A stretch of DNA of 64,000 nucleotides from Arthrobacter sp. B1I2 (GCF_030816485.1 NZ_JAUSYC010000001.1:4030001-4094000), one strand, 5' to 3'; shown: positions 34,581 through 44,643, counted from the first letter of the stretch. The notes: a model not told the origin generated them from the letters alone. Numbers and translations: made by a program.

Positions 34581-36815
34581 GTGCACAGCCAAAGCACCGG
34601 CCAACGTTCGGCATCCCCGGCCGGCATCGATCGCAAGACACTCGTCCGGCGCCATAACGTGCATCAACCGACATTGGATCCCCGCAGCCCGGTCTCGGTG
34701 GGGAACGGGGAGTTCGCTTTCACCATGGACCTCACGGGCCTCCAAACACTGCCGGCGGACTACCCGGTAGGCGGACGAGGGGAGCTGCCGCCGGGAACCC
34801 TGCTGGGTACCCAGTCCAACTGGGGCTGGCACTCCACCCCGGGCGGGGAGAGCTACGATTTATCGGGCTCCACGGTCCTCTACGATTCACCACGCGGACC
34901 GGTGCCCTACGTGGACATGGCAGGAGACATCGTGAATGACCGCGAAACCGGCACCTCCACCGCAGAAACATGGTTGCGCGCCAACCCGCACCGCCTGGAC
35001 CTGGGCCGGGTCGGCTTCCGCTGGCTGGAGGACGGCGCAGAACGGGCAATCACAGAAGCTGACTTGGCGGATACAGAACAAATCCTGGATCTGTGGACTG
35101 GAGTGGTGACCAGCCGTTTCACACTGGCAGGCTACCCCGTCAAAGTGATCACGGCGTGCCACCCCGACCGTGACGAACTCGGCTTCCGTGTGGAGTCACC
35201 CGCGCTTGGTTCCGGTTTGGTGGTCGGCATCGGCTTTCCTTACGGCTCCGAGGCCTGGCATGACGCCGCCGACTGGGACAGCCCGGACTCCCACACAACG
35301 TCTCTGGGCGAACCGGTGACCGCGAAGGACCGGGCTCACGCCAAGGTCTGGACCGCCAGGCGGGAGTTGGATATGTCCCGCTACGAGGTGATGGTCACTG
35401 GGCAGAATTTGACGGTGACCCAGACGGAACAACACCGCCTGCGGGTCGTGCCCGGCACGCAGGGTGGGCCGGCCGGCGTCTTGGATTTCTCCATTGCCTT
35501 CAGCCCCAGCGGGGACGGTGACTGCATTCCACGGGGGAACAATCGGCTGACTGCAGTGGGGCCCAAGGGAAGCCGTGCATCGCCGGAGGGTAACGGCGTC
35601 GTGCTTTCACCGGCGGATACTGTGGCTTCAGCGTCCGCGGGGTATTGGCCGGAGTTCTGGTCTTCTGGCGGGGCGATCGAACTTGCTGCCACGGAGGACC
35701 CCCGGGCCTGGGAGCTGGAGCGCCGCATCGTGCTTTCCCAGTACCTCACGGCGATCAACTGCTCTGGCTCCCTGCCGCCGCAGGAAACAGGACTGGTGTG
35801 CAATTCCTGGCGGGGCCGCTTCCACCTGGAGATGCACTGGTGGCATGCTGCCCACTTTGCGCACTGGAACCGGGTGGAGCTCCTCCTGCCATCCCTCCGC
35901 TGGTATGCAACAGTGCTGAAGAGTTCACGGCGGACGGCCAGGACGCAGGGGTTCGACGGCGCCCGCTGGCCAAAGCAGGTAGGTCCGGACGGCAGGGAGA
36001 GCCCCAGCCCGATCGGGACGTTCCTGATCTGGCAGCAACCGCATCCCATCCACTTGGCGGAACTGGCGTACCGGGCCAATCCCGGCGGCGGGATGCTGGA
36101 GGAGTTCGCCGAGATCGTCTTCGAATCCGCGGCGTTCATGGCCAGTTTCGCCCACCCCACACCCCGGGGCTTTGAGCTGGGCCCACCGCTCGTTCCCGCG
36201 CAGGAAAGCTACGGGCCGCTGCGCGCCACGGTCGCCAACCCAACATTCGAACTGGCCTACTGGCAGTGGGCCCTCCGGACCGCCGCAGCCTGGCGGGAGC
36301 GGCTGGGCCTGGAACCCGTCGAATCCTGGTTGGTGGTGGCCGACGGCCTGGTGCGCCCGCGGGTGATTGATGGTGTGTACGCGGCCATGGACGTGGAACC
36401 GTTCACGATCAGGACAGACCACCCGTCCATGCTCTGCGCACTCGGCGTCCTCCCGCTGACCGACCTAATCGATGAAGGCATCATGCGGGCCACCCTCGCC
36501 GATGTCCTCGCCGACTGGGACTGGGACAGCACCTGGGGCTGGGACTATCCGGTCATGGCCATGACCGCCGCCCGGCTGGGTGACCCTGAAGCCGCCGTCG
36601 ACGCACTCCTGCAGAATGCCGGCAAGAACACGGTCCTGGTCAATGGGCATAACCGGCAGACGGACTCCCTGCCGCTGTACCTTCCCGGCAACGGCGGCCT
36701 GCTTGCCGCTGCCGCGCTCATGGCAGCGGGGTGGGACAACGGCCCCGACCGGCACGCGCCCGGCTTTCCGCCCGGTTGGACCGTGGCGTGGGAGGGCCTG
36801 GTACCGGCGCCTTAG
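34581..36815 (+). CDS. Large six-hairpin glycosidase-like protein
   Basis: Cytoplasmic protein, 744 aa, no signal peptide. It resembles the (alpha/alpha)6-barrel glycosidase/phosphorylase superfamily (GH65/GH95-like): an N-terminal beta-sandwich-like half starting SVGNGEFAFTMDLTGLQTLP, then a helical half with ETGLVCNSWRGRFHLEMHWWH, SPIGTFLIWQQPHPIHLAELA and DWDWDSTWGWDYPVMAMTAA. Acidic residues in these segments are candidate catalysts; family and linkage cannot be fixed. GTG at 34581 with AGGAGG 8 bases upstream is chosen over 34503. It is divergent from a sugar-binding lipoprotein. Confidence 0.75.
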   Translation: MHSQSTGQRSASPAGIDRKTLVRRHNVHQPTLDPRSPVSVGNGEFAFTMDLTGLQTLPADYPVGGRGELPPGTLLGTQSNWGWHSTPGGESYDLSGSTVLYDSPRGPVPYVDMAGDIVNDRETGTSTAETWLRANPHRLDLGRVGFRWLEDGAERAITEADLADTEQILDLWTGVVTSRFTLAGYPVKVITACHPDRDELGFRVESPALGSGLVVGIGFPYGSEAWHDAADWDSPDSHTTSLGEPVTAKDRAHAKVWTARRELDMSRYEVMVTGQNLTVTQTEQHRLRVVPGTQGGPAGVLDFSIAFSPSGDGDCIPRGNNRLTAVGPKGSRASPEGNGVVLSPADTVASASAGYWPEFWSSGGAIELAATEDPRAWELERRIVLSQYLTAINCSGSLPPQETGLVCNSWRGRFHLEMHWWHAAHFAHWNRVELLLPSLRWYATVLKSSRRTARTQGFDGARWPKQVGPDGRESPSPIGTFLIWQQPHPIHLAELAYRANPGGGMLEEFAEIVFESAAFMASFAHPTPRGFELGPPLVPAQESYGPLRATVANPTFELAYWQWALRTAAAWRERLGLEPVESWLVVADGLVRPRVIDGVYAAMDVEPFTIRTDHPSMLCALGVLPLTDLIDEGIMRATLADVLADWDWDSTWGWDYPVMAMTAARLGDPEAAVDALLQNAGKNTVLVNGHNRQTDSLPLYLPGNGGLLAAAALMAAGWDNGPDRHAPGFPPGWTVAWEGLVPAP

Positions 36816-36882
36816 CGGCAAGGCGGCCTCGCGCCAGAGGCAGCGGCGGCCCGGGGTTGGGGCTGGACGCCACACCTAAACG

Positions 36883-37857
36883 TCAGGTTTGTGGCGTCGC
36901 CCGCCGGGCACCGAGGATCGTCTTGCGCGGGGCCCCTCCGGACTCCAGATCCGCCTCACGTACGGCCGCCCACCCTGCGGAGACCAGGTAGACCTGGCTG
37001 ACCAGGTTGAACCAGATGAGCAGGCCGATGATGATGGCAAACGGTGCCAGGATGGGGTTGCGGCTGGCACCTCCGAGCAGTTCGGTGCTGAAGACCTGCA
37101 ATATTGTGGTACCCACGGCGGCCAGGATCGTGCCTTCCAATAGCGCCCGACGGGAGAGTTTCAGCCCGGCTGCCAGGCGGTACATGATCAGGGCCGTGAC
37201 CCAGTTCAGGACCAGCGGCACGACGATCTTTACCGACGTCGTCAGGGGGCCGGCCACGGCGTCGGTTAGGTGCAGGAAATTGGACACCCAACCGGCCGCA
37301 GTGCCGAACACCAGCGAAGCGCCCCCGCTGATCACCAGGGCCACGCCCAGCAGCAGGAGGGTTCCGGCGTCGCGCAGCTTCATCAGAATGGGATTGACCA
37401 CAAGCGGAGGCAGCTGCAGGACGCCGCGCAGGCCGTCCCTTATACCGTTGATCCAGCCCAGCGACGTGATGACGGTAACCACGGCGGCAATCACCGCGGT
37501 CCAGCCGAGACCGTCCGGGTTCAGGAGGTCTTTCGGGTCCACCAAGCCTTCCCCGTTACCCACCTTGAGGAGCCCCGGGGCACTTTGCGCCACCGTGGAA
37601 ATAATGGTGTCAAGCAGGGCCGGCTGGCCCCTGAGAACAAGCCCGGCAACCGAGAAACCGGTAGTCAGGAGGCCGGTAATGGAGAAGAACATCCGGAACC
37701 CGATGCCGGCGCTCAGCAAGGGGCCGTGCTGGAGGTTGTAGTGCTGGAACGCGCGCATGGGGCGCAGGGTGTTGAGCTTGGCCTGCAGCCACTGGATCGT
37801 GGCCAACAGACTGGGCAACAGCCCGCCGTCGGATCTCCTGGCTTTGCCCCATTCCAT
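36883..37857 (-). CDS. YihY/BrkB family membrane protein
   Basis: Polytopic membrane protein, 324 aa, about six helices. LRPMRAFQHYNLQHGPLLSAG and GIGFRMFFSITGLLTTGFSV are family marks, as is LLEGTILAAVGTTILQVFS. Function is unknown despite the old RNase BN name. The open frame extends to 38073, but that part lies within the 2H phosphoesterase gene and is Pro/Thr-rich; ATG 37857 is the first credible start. Last gene of the likely xthA-trpS-2H-yihY transcript. Confidence 0.82.
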   Translation of the reverse strand: MEWGKARRSDGGLLPSLLATIQWLQAKLNTLRPMRAFQHYNLQHGPLLSAGIGFRMFFSITGLLTTGFSVAGLVLRGQPALLDTIISTVAQSAPGLLKVGNGEGLVDPKDLLNPDGLGWTAVIAAVVTVITSLGWINGIRDGLRGVLQLPPLVVNPILMKLRDAGTLLLLGVALVISGGASLVFGTAAGWVSNFLHLTDAVAGPLTTSVKIVVPLVLNWVTALIMYRLAAGLKLSRRALLEGTILAAVGTTILQVFSTELLGGASRNPILAPFAIIIGLLIWFNLVSQVYLVSAGWAAVREADLESGGAPRKTILGARRATPQT

Positions 37858-37915
37858 CCTTTTCTGGATGACGGCCAGCTTCAGCTGGGCGCGCTCGGTA
37901 GGCAGCGGCTGCTGG

Positions 37916-38620
37916 TTACCCTGCGTCGGTGGGGGTGTCCGCGGCGGCGTCCGTGAAGCGGGTGCCGGCGTTGTTGTCAGTTTCGGTCCCAAAGTCCAGC
38001 TCTTCCCGTAGCTGCCAGATGCCGTCGGCATCATGCTCATAGAGTCCCATGCTAACCACGGGGAAGGTGGCACTGTAGTTCTTCAGCACCGTTTCGGCCT
38101 CATCCAGGCTTTCCGGGGCGACGTCGTGGGCGATGGTGACGTGGGGATGGTAGGCAAAGGGCAGTTCGCGGTGGAGTGGGCCCTGCTGAAGCTTGCGGTG
38201 CAGGTCCACGCAGTCATCGAACCCGTCCTCCACATTGATGAAGACCACCGGAGACACCGGCCGGAAAGTTCCAGTCCCGGCGATGGTCACCATGAACGGG
38301 CGCTGGTACCGGGCAACCTCGCGGACATGCCGGCGGGTTGCCTCCCAGTCCTGGGTGGGCGTGGTGGTGACCAGCGTGATGTGCGCCGGCACCACGTCCG
38401 CCAGCGGGTCGCCAAAGGACGCCCGCCAGCGCTGAAGTTCTTCGGCGATTTCGGCTGGAAAGCCCAGGATGACGCCCACACTGATTTCTTCGCTGCCGGC
38501 AACGGCATGGTCCGCCGCCGCATTCTGGCCTGACTGGTCTCCGAAGCGGTCAGCCAGGGTCCGCTCCACCGGGTCGGCAGAGCAGGCACCTCCCCTGGCG
38601 GTGACGTTTCTCGAAGACAT
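37916..38620 (-). CDS. 2H phosphoesterase (2'-5' RNA ligase family)
   Basis: Cytoplasmic phosphoesterase/ligase-like protein, 234 aa. The two HxT motifs are PAHITLVTTTPTQDW near residue 78 and YHPHVTIAHDVAPES near 157, the catalytic pair of the 2H superfamily. About 45 non-conserved residues precede the domain, so the true start may be internal. Natural substrate unknown (2',3'-cyclic phosphate or 2'-5' linkages in RNA). It begins 4 bases after the trpS stop. Confidence 0.87.
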   Translation of the reverse strand: MSSRNVTARGGACSADPVERTLADRFGDQSGQNAAADHAVAGSEEISVGVILGFPAEIAEELQRWRASFGDPLADVVPAHITLVTTTPTQDWEATRRHVREVARYQRPFMVTIAGTGTFRPVSPVVFINVEDGFDDCVDLHRKLQQGPLHRELPFAYHPHVTIAHDVAPESLDEAETVLKNYSATFPVVSMGLYEHDADGIWQLREELDFGTETDNNAGTRFTDAAADTPTDAG

Positions 38621-38624
38621 GGTG

Positions 38625-39668
38625 CTAGCGGACTCCTGCGAGGCTGAGGGACGGCAGGAAGCCCATGCGCTCGTATACCTGTCCCAGGGTTACGGATGCG
38701 ATCTCGCGGGCCCGTTCCGCGCCTAGGGCCAGCAGTCGGTCAAGCTCGGCGGGATCGGCCATCAGCTCATTGGTCCGGTTGCGGAGCGGGGTGATGAAGT
38801 CCACCACCACCTCGGCGAGGTCCACCTTGAGGTGGCCATACATCTTGCCCTGGTACTCAACCTCAAGCTCCGCCACCGACTTGCCCGTGAGGGACGAGTA
38901 GATGGTCAGCAGGTTGGACACGCCGGGCTTTTCCTCGGCGTCGAAGCGGATCTCCGTCCCGGCGTCGGTCACTGCGGACTTGATGCGCTTGGCCGCAATC
39001 TTGGGATCCTCCAGCAGCTGGATGGCCCCGTTGGGGGACTCCCCCGTTTTGGACATCTTGGCGCTGGGATTCTGGAGGTCGTAGATCTTGGCGCTTTCCT
39101 TGACGATCGTGGCCTCGGGAACCGTGAACGTGTGGCCGAACCGTGTATTGAAACGCTGCGCCAGGTTGCGGGTGAGTTCCAGGTGCTGCCGCTGGTCCTC
39201 GCCCACGGGCACGAGGTCGCTCTGGTAGAGGAGGATGTCCGCGGCCATCAGCGTGGGGTAGGCGAAAAGGCCCAGCGTGGCGGAGTCCGCGCCGGACTTC
39301 TGGGTTTTGTCCTTGAACTGGGTCATCCGGGAGGCCTCGCCAAACCCGGTGATGCAGTTCAGCGCCCAGGCAAGCTGCGCATGCTCGGGAACGTGGGACT
39401 GGACAAAGAAGATGCTCTTGTCCGGGTCGATGCCGGCCGCGATGTACTGGGCCGCCACAATGCGGGTCCGCTTGGCCAGGTCCGCGGGGTCGAAGTCCAC
39501 CGTGATGGCGTGCAGGTCCGGGATGAAAAAGACGGCGTCGTACTCCGCCTGCATGTCCACCCAGTTGCGCACGGCACCGATGTAGTTGCCCAAATGCAGG
39601 GAGTCAGCGGTGGGCTTGGCGCCGGAAAGAATACGCTTTTTGGCGGTGGGGGAAGTCTGGCTGGTCAT
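38625..39668 (-). CDS. trpS: Tryptophanyl-tRNA synthetase
   Basis: Class I aminoacyl-tRNA synthetase charging tRNA-Trp, 347 aa. The HIGH-like motif is [11 protein letters not shown] near residue 22 and the KMSKS motif is [17 protein letters not shown]-type specificity segments and [20 protein letters not shown] also match. It lies between exonuclease III and the 2H gene with short gaps. No T-box or leader peptide is visible, which fits its position inside an operon. Confidence 0.97.
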   Translation of the reverse strand: MTSQTSPTAKKRILSGAKPTADSLHLGNYIGAVRNWVDMQAEYDAVFFIPDLHAITVDFDPADLAKRTRIVAAQYIAAGIDPDKSIFFVQSHVPEHAQLAWALNCITGFGEASRMTQFKDKTQKSGADSATLGLFAYPTLMAADILLYQSDLVPVGEDQRQHLELTRNLAQRFNTRFGHTFTVPEATIVKESAKIYDLQNPSAKMSKTGESPNGAIQLLEDPKIAAKRIKSAVTDAGTEIRFDAEEKPGVSNLLTIYSSLTGKSVAELEVEYQGKMYGHLKVDLAEVVVDFITPLRNRTNELMADPAELDRLLALGAERAREIASVTLGQVYERMGFLPSLSLAGVR

Positions 39669-39684
39669 CGAAAAACTTTCGGGC

Positions 39685-40518
39685 TTAGAGCTGGTAATCC
39701 ACTACCAGCGGGGCGTGATCGGAGAAGCGGGTGTCCCAGGAGGCTGCACGGTCCACGACGGCCGAAATGGCCGACGCCGCCAATTCGGGGGTGGCCAAGT
39801 GGTAGTCGATGCGCCAGCCGGTGTCGTTGTCGAATGCCTTGCCGCGCCAGGACCACCATGTGTACGGCCCGTCGGTATCGCCGGCAAGGTTCCGGTGGAC
39901 GTCATGCCAGCCGATCTCCTCACCGAAGAACCGGTCGAAGTAGGCACGTTCCTCCGGCAGGTGGCCTGCCTTCTTGAGGTTGCCCTTGGAGTTCCTGATG
40001 TCCCGGGGTGTGTGGGCGACGTTGAGGTCCCCCACCACCAGGGCGTGGTCGCTGTGCTTGGTCAGCTCGGGCAGCCGGGTGCTCATGACGTCCAGGAAGC
40101 GGAATTTGTCGTCCTGCTTGGGAGTCCCTACTTCGCCGGAGTGCACGTAGGCACTGGCAACGGTGAGCTGGACGGGGTTACCGGCGGCGTCGGGGACACG
40201 GAAGTCTGCTTCCACCCAGCGGCCGGCCGTGGCGAAGTAGTCATCCCCGATGCCGTTCCTGGTTTCGAGCGGTTCCTGGCGGGAGGCAATGGCGACGCCG
40301 GCACGGCCTTTTGCTTCTGCCTCGGCGTGCAGGATATGCCAGTCATCCCCCAGCAGCTGCCGGACGATCGCGTCAGGGGCGCGGACTTCCTGCAGGCAGA
40401 GGATGTCCACTTCGCGCGGCTCCAGCCAGGCCGCCATACCGTTTTTGTAGGCAGCCCGGAGGCCGTTTACGTTGACGGATGCGATGCGAAGGTGGTCCTT
40501 CTTCAATGCCGAGCTCAC
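39685..40518 (-). CDS. xthA: Exodeoxyribonuclease III
   Basis: AP endonuclease/3'-5' exonuclease of base excision repair, 277 aa. Mg-binding and catalytic motifs: [26 protein letters not shown] (Glu), [14 protein letters not shown] (Asp, Asn), [10 protein letters not shown] and [11 protein letters not shown] (catalytic His). The GTG at 40518 follows TAGAGT by 7 bases; a GTG at 40527 overlaps that box. Confidence 0.95.
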   Translation of the reverse strand: MSSALKKDHLRIASVNVNGLRAAYKNGMAAWLEPREVDILCLQEVRAPDAIVRQLLGDDWHILHAEAEAKGRAGVAIASRQEPLETRNGIGDDYFATAGRWVEADFRVPDAAGNPVQLTVASAYVHSGEVGTPKQDDKFRFLDVMSTRLPELTKHSDHALVVGDLNVAHTPRDIRNSKGNLKKAGHLPEERAYFDRFFGEEIGWHDVHRNLAGDTDGPYTWWSWRGKAFDNDTGWRIDYHLATPELAASAISAVVDRAASWDTRFSDHAPLVVDYQL

Positions 40519-40525
40519 CCGCTCC

Positions 40526-40531
40526 ACTCTA
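40526..40531 (-). promoter_or_regulatory. Candidate -10 box of xthA overlapping the upstream stop codon
   Basis: TAGAGT on the minus strand, 7 bases before GTG 40518. Its first three bases are the TAG stop of the upstream gene. Alternatively GGAG just after it serves as ribosome site. Confidence 0.4.
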
Positions 40532-41092
40532 GTCGATGACCGTTCCGGTCACCGGCTCACCGCTGCCGCCGGAGGACTTGATCATGTCGCGGGCGTTGGT
40601 GGCTGTGATCTCGATGGTCTCCAGGGCGCGGTTGATGGTGTCCTGGTTGGCGCCGGCGCCCTTGGCGCGCTCCTCCTCCACCACGCGGATCTGCACCTGG
40701 ACGATCTTGAAGGAGTGGTCCAGTTTCAGGTCACGCACCTCATCGGTCTGTGGGCGCTCGTAGATCACGCGGGTGCCGCCCTGGTCGGCGGAGGCAGGCG
40801 ACGGCGCGCGGCCGGTTGCCGTATTAAACGCGTCGTGGGCCTCGGACAGCTTGGCGCCGGCCTTTTTGGCGGCCTTTTGGATGCTGAAGACCACGAACAG
40901 CGCCAGGGCAAGCCAGAAGGCGGCGATGACGGCAACAACCCAGCCCACGACGTCGTTCTGGTTGGCGGCGAAGATCACGGCCACCACAAAGGCGGTCACC
41001 AGGACCATCAGGCCCGGCCCGCTGATCCGGAACATCGAAAAACCGCCCCTGGCGGGCTTGGAGGATGACGAGGAGCTGCCCAAAGTTCGCAT
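40529..41092 (-). CDS. Two-helix membrane protein of unknown function
   Basis: 187 aa, not recognised as a named family. Two adjacent membrane helices (GLMVLVTAFVVAVIFAA and WVVAVIAAFWLALALFVVFS) near the N-terminus are followed by a charged cytoplasmic region of about 110 residues. VRDLKLDHSFKIVQVQIRVV and DTINRALETIEITATNARDM look helical. ATG 41092 is used; ATG 41035 (MFRISGPG) with AGGGG upstream is an alternative. It is upstream of xthA by 10 bases. Confidence 0.8.
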   Translation of the reverse strand: MRTLGSSSSSSKPARGGFSMFRISGPGLMVLVTAFVVAVIFAANQNDVVGWVVAVIAAFWLALALFVVFSIQKAAKKAGAKLSEAHDAFNTATGRAPSPASADQGGTRVIYERPQTDEVRDLKLDHSFKIVQVQIRVVEEERAKGAGANQDTINRALETIEITATNARDMIKSSGGSGEPVTGTVID

Positions 41093-41176
41093 GCAGCTAT
41101 TGTCTCAAACGGCCGGCTGTGCTTCCGCCGCCTTCCACCCCCGGCGAACAGAGCCTGCTGTTTCGTTTTAAACGGC

Positions 41177-41224
41177 CGACGGCGGCACCGCGCCTTCCAT
41201 GCGAAAGGTACCGTGCCGCCGTCG
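41177..41224 (-). terminator. Terminator after folD
   Basis: A perfect 12-bp stem CGACGGCGGCAC/GTGCCGCCGTCG, with an inner CCTT/AAGG pairing, lies 16 bases past the folD stop. On the minus strand GCCGTTTAAAACG follows. Confidence 0.75.
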
Positions 41225-41239
41225 CGCACTCAGCGCAAC

Positions 41240-42142
41240 TTACTTTACGACGCCTGCTGCCCGTTCCGCGGCTTCCACCACGTTGGTCATCAGCAGCGCC
41301 ACCGTCATGGGGCCGACGCCACCGGGGTTTGGCGAAATCCAGCCGGCAACGTCGGCCGCGGCGGGATCGATGTCGCCGTAGACGCGGCTCTTGCCCGTCT
41401 CCGGATCGGTCTCGCGGGTGACGCCGACGTCCAGCAGTGCCGCGCCCGGCTTCACGTCCGCAGCCTTGACGATGTGCTTCACACCGGCCGCGCCCACAAT
41501 GACGTCCGCCTGCTTCAGCAGTTCCGGCAGGTTCTTCGTGCCGGTATGGGTCAGTGTCACTGTGGCGTTGACGTCCCGCCGCGTGAGCAGCAGGCCGATC
41601 GAGCGGCCGATCGTGACGCCGCGTCCCACCACCACGACGTGCTTGCCTGCCAGGCTGTACCCGTTGCGCTCCAGGAGCTCGATGACGCCGCGGGGCGTGC
41701 AGGGCAGCGGCGTGGTGATCTTGTTGTTGACGTTCAGCACCAGCCGGCCGAGGTTGGTCGGGTGCAGGCCGTCCGCGTCCTTGGCGGGATCGATGCGCTC
41801 CAGGATGGCGTCCGTGTCCAGGTGCTTGGGCAGCGGCAACTGAACGATGTAGCCGTGGCAGGACGGGTCCGCATTGAGTTCATCAATGAGGTCCTCCACC
41901 TGCTCCTGGGTGGCATCGGCAGGAAGCTCGCGCTGGATGGAGTTCATCCCGATCTGCACAGACTGCTTGTGCTTCATGGAGACGTACAGCTGTGAGGCGG
42001 GGTCTGCGCCCACCAGCACAGTGGCGATGCCGGGAGTGATCCCCCTGGCCTTGAGTGCGGCCACGCGTTCGGTCAGCTCGGCCTTGATGGCGGCGGCGGT
42101 AGCCTTGCCGTCAAGGATCTGCGCGGTTGTGGTTTCAGTCAT
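41240..42142 (-). CDS. folD: Bifunctional methylenetetrahydrofolate dehydrogenase/cyclohydrolase FolD
   Basis: Interconverts 5,10-methylene-, methenyl- and 10-formyl-tetrahydrofolate with NADP; 300 aa. Catalytic Tyr and Lys in [15 protein letters not shown], folate-binding [27 protein letters not shown] and the Rossmann motif [18 protein letters not shown] are all present. It begins 3 bases after the glyA stop, so the two genes are one operon. Confidence 0.97.
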   Translation of the reverse strand: MTETTTAQILDGKATAAAIKAELTERVAALKARGITPGIATVLVGADPASQLYVSMKHKQSVQIGMNSIQRELPADATQEQVEDLIDELNADPSCHGYIVQLPLPKHLDTDAILERIDPAKDADGLHPTNLGRLVLNVNNKITTPLPCTPRGVIELLERNGYSLAGKHVVVVGRGVTIGRSIGLLLTRRDVNATVTLTHTGTKNLPELLKQADVIVGAAGVKHIVKAADVKPGAALLDVGVTRETDPETGKSRVYGDIDPAAADVAGWISPNPGGVGPMTVALLMTNVVEAAERAAGVVK

Positions 42143-42145
42143 GGG

Positions 42146-43444
42146 TCACCACTGCTCGTGCTGCGGGTAAAGCGGGAAGTCGGCCGCCAGCTTGTCCACA
42201 CGGGCCTGCAGGGCTTCGACGTCGGCGCTGTTGCCTGCCTTGAGGGCGGTGGCGATGATCTCGGCGACCTCGGTGAACTCGGCGGCACCGAAGCCACGGG
42301 TGGCCAGGGCCGGGGTGCCGATGCGCAGGCCGGAGGTGACCATCGGCGGGCGGGGGTCGAACGGCACGGCGTTGCGGTTGACGGTGATGCCGACGGAGTG
42401 CAGGAGGTCCTCGGCCTGCTGGCCGTCCAGTTGGGAGTTTCGCAGGTCCACGAGCACCAGGTGGACGTCCGTGCCGCCGGTGAGGACGGAGACGCCGGCA
42501 TCGGAAACGTCGGACTGGTTCAGGCGGTCGGCGATGATCCGGGCGCCCTCGAGGACGCGCTCCTGGCGCTCCTTGAATTCCTGGGTGCCGGCGATCTTGA
42601 AGGCCACGGCCTTCGCGGCGATGACGTGCATCAGCGGGCCGCCCTGCTGGCCGGGGAAGACACTGGAGTTCAGCTTCTTGGCCCACTGCTCCTTGGCCAG
42701 GATCACGCCCGAGCGGGGACCGGCCAGGGTCTTGTGCACGGTGGAGGTGACGACGTCGGAGTGCGGCACCGGGCTGGGGTGCAGTCCTGCTGCCACGAGG
42801 CCGGCGAAGTGCGCCATGTCGGTCCAGAGCAGGGCACCTACTTCATCGGCGATGGAGCGGAAGGCGGCGAAATCCAGGTGGCGGGGGTAGGCGGACCAGC
42901 CGGCGATGATGACCTGCGGCTTTTCGGCGATGGCCTGCTCGCGGAGCTTGTCCATGTCGATGCGGAAGTTGCCTTCCTCGACCTGGTACGCGGCGACCTG
43001 GTAGAGCTTGCCGGAAAAGTTCAGCTTCATGCCGTGGGTCAGGTGGCCGCCGTGGGCCAGGGAGAGGCCCAGGATCTTGTCGCCGGGGGTGATCATGGCG
43101 GCGAGTGCTGCAGCGTTGGCCTGAGCGCCGGAGTGCGGCTGGACGTTGGCGTATTCAGCGCCAAACAGTGCCTTGACCCGGTCGATGGCCAGCTGCTCTG
43201 CAACGTCCACGTATTCGCAGCCGCCGTAGTAGCGGCGGCCAGGGTAGCCCTCGGCGTACTTGTTGGTGAGGACGGAGCCCTGGGCTTCCATCACGGCGCG
43301 GGGCGCGAAGTTTTCGGAGGCAATCATTTCCAGGGTGCCGCGCTGGCGGCCGAGCTCCTGGTCCAGGACTGCGGCAATTTCAGGATCGAGCTCAGCCAAG
43401 GGCTGGTTGCTCACGGCTGTGGTTGAGGTGGCTGTAGTAGTCAC
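42146..43444 (-). CDS. glyA: Serine hydroxymethyltransferase
   Basis: PLP enzyme converting serine and tetrahydrofolate to glycine and methylene-tetrahydrofolate; 432 aa. The PLP lysine is in [16 protein letters not shown], with [30 protein letters not shown] and [14 protein letters not shown] as substrate and cofactor motifs. GTG at 43444 follows GGAG by 7 bases. It is transcribed with folD and divergent from purU, so three one-carbon enzymes cluster. Confidence 0.98.
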   Translation of the reverse strand: MTTTATSTTAVSNQPLAELDPEIAAVLDQELGRQRGTLEMIASENFAPRAVMEAQGSVLTNKYAEGYPGRRYYGGCEYVDVAEQLAIDRVKALFGAEYANVQPHSGAQANAAALAAMITPGDKILGLSLAHGGHLTHGMKLNFSGKLYQVAAYQVEEGNFRIDMDKLREQAIAEKPQVIIAGWSAYPRHLDFAAFRSIADEVGALLWTDMAHFAGLVAAGLHPSPVPHSDVVTSTVHKTLAGPRSGVILAKEQWAKKLNSSVFPGQQGGPLMHVIAAKAVAFKIAGTQEFKERQERVLEGARIIADRLNQSDVSDAGVSVLTGGTDVHLVLVDLRNSQLDGQQAEDLLHSVGITVNRNAVPFDPRPPMVTSGLRIGTPALATRGFGAAEFTEVAEIIATALKAGNSADVEALQARVDKLAADFPLYPQHEQW

Positions 43445-43706
43445 GAAGAACTCCTGGCTAGGGATACGGGCACTGCTTAGGTCAGGCTACCGGCTGGCGC
43501 GCTTTCGCACCGCGTTGATGACAGGGCGTAAAAGCACGGCACGGCGCTGCTGTGCTGACGCGGGCGCAGCCCCAATTCCGGCAAGACATGACCCTCGGCC
43601 CAGGCGTACGATCCGTGGTCTTCGTGATTGCCGCTCCCTGGTGGTTAGCCACCCAACGCCAGTTGCGACCATTCCAGCGTACCAAAACCGCCGCCCGCCG
43701 CGCGGG

Positions 43707-43712
43707 TAGGCT
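43707..43712 (+). promoter_or_regulatory. -10 box of purU (leaderless arrangement)
   Basis: TAGGCT stands 7 bases before the GTG at 43720. No ribosome site is present. Confidence 0.5.
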
Positions 43713-43719
43713 ATTACGC

Positions 43720-44580
43720 GTGAATGAAGAGCAGCTGAACCAAGCGTACGTCGTAACCCTGTCCTGCCCGGACCGTCCCGGAATCGTCCACGCCGTGGCC
43801 GGAGCGCTGATGGTGGCGGGCTGCAACATTACGGATTCGCAGCAGTACGGCAGCCCTTCAACCGGGAACTTCTTCATGCGCGTGGAGGTGACCACGGCGG
43901 CGGCCAAGTCCGAGCTGCGGGCCGCGCTGGAGCCGGTAGCGGAGGCTTTCGCCATGCAGTGGAACCTTAATACTGTCGGCGACAAGGTGCGCACCCTGGT
44001 GATGGCCAGCACCTCGGCCCACTGCCTCAACGACCTGCTTTTCCAGCAGCGTTCCGGCACGCTTCCCATTGAGATCCCCGCCATCGTGTCGAACCACCAG
44101 GACCTCGCCGGGCTTGCCGAGTTCTACGGCATTCCCTTCCACTACATCCCGGTCACCAGGGACACCAAGGTGCAGGCCGAGGACAAGCTGCGCGCCATCA
44201 TCGCAGAGCACGGCATCGAGCTGACCGTCCTGGCCCGCTACATGCAGATCCTCTCCGACGAACTCTGCACCGAGCTGACCGGTAAGGCCATCAACATCCA
44301 CCACTCGTTCCTGCCCTCCTTCAAAGGCGCCAGGCCGTACCACCAGGCCCATGCCCGCGGCGTGAAGCTGATCGGTGCCACGGCGCACTACGTGACCGCC
44401 GCCCTGGATGAGGGGCCCATCATCGAGCAGGAAGTCATCCGGGTGGACCATGCACGCACCCCTGAGCAGTTTGTGCAGATGGGCCGCGACGTGGAGGGCC
44501 GCACCCTGGTCCAGGCCGTGCAGTGGCACGCCGAGCACCGGGTGCTCCTGGACGGCAACCGGACGGTCGTCTTCAACTAG
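43720..44580 (+). CDS. purU: Formyltetrahydrofolate deformylase
   Basis: Hydrolyses 10-formyl-tetrahydrofolate to formate and tetrahydrofolate, balancing the one-carbon pool; 286 aa. An ACT domain at residues 8-85 (YVVTLSCPDRPGIVHAVAG) is followed by a formyltransferase fold with INIHHSFLPSFKGARPYHQA, the Asn-His catalytic region, and TAALDEGPIIEQ with the catalytic Asp. GTG at 43720 is used because homologues start there; the in-frame region to 43552 is GC-rich leader. Confidence 0.94.
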   Translation: MNEEQLNQAYVVTLSCPDRPGIVHAVAGALMVAGCNITDSQQYGSPSTGNFFMRVEVTTAAAKSELRAALEPVAEAFAMQWNLNTVGDKVRTLVMASTSAHCLNDLLFQQRSGTLPIEIPAIVSNHQDLAGLAEFYGIPFHYIPVTRDTKVQAEDKLRAIIAEHGIELTVLARYMQILSDELCTELTGKAINIHHSFLPSFKGARPYHQAHARGVKLIGATAHYVTAALDEGPIIEQEVIRVDHARTPEQFVQMGRDVEGRTLVQAVQWHAEHRVLLDGNRTVVFN

Positions 44581-44602
44581 GACGGGCTTTTAACCCGGGC
44601 GT

Positions 44603-44630
44603 GCCACCAAGCGGCGCTCCGTCTGGTGGC
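44603..44630 (+). terminator. Weak hairpin after purU
   Basis: GCCACCA and TGGTGGC (7 bp) around a 14-base loop, 22 bases past purU and just before the next promoter. No T-run follows. Confidence 0.35.
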
Positions 44631-44631
44631 C

Positions 44632-44637
44632 TAGGGT
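44632..44637 (+). promoter_or_regulatory. -10 box of the gamma-carbonic anhydrase gene
   Basis: TAGGGT, then six bases (GAACCC) and the ATG at 44644: a leaderless pattern. Confidence 0.5.
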
Positions 44638-44643
44638 GAACCC

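Noticed and set aside
37858..38073. N-terminal extension of YihY by 72 residues
   Set aside because: It overlaps the 3' end of the 2H phosphoesterase gene, is Pro/Thr-rich and has no match to the family. ATG 37857 is the first start next to conserved sequence.
38625..39668. T-box or tryptophan leader control of trpS
   Set aside because: Only 16 bases separate trpS from the upstream exonuclease gene, leaving no room for a T-box.
43445..43719. Glycine riboswitch or other leader between glyA and purU
   Set aside because: No paired glycine-aptamer cores or conserved loops could be seen. glyA has a good ribosome site close to its start and purU appears leaderless.
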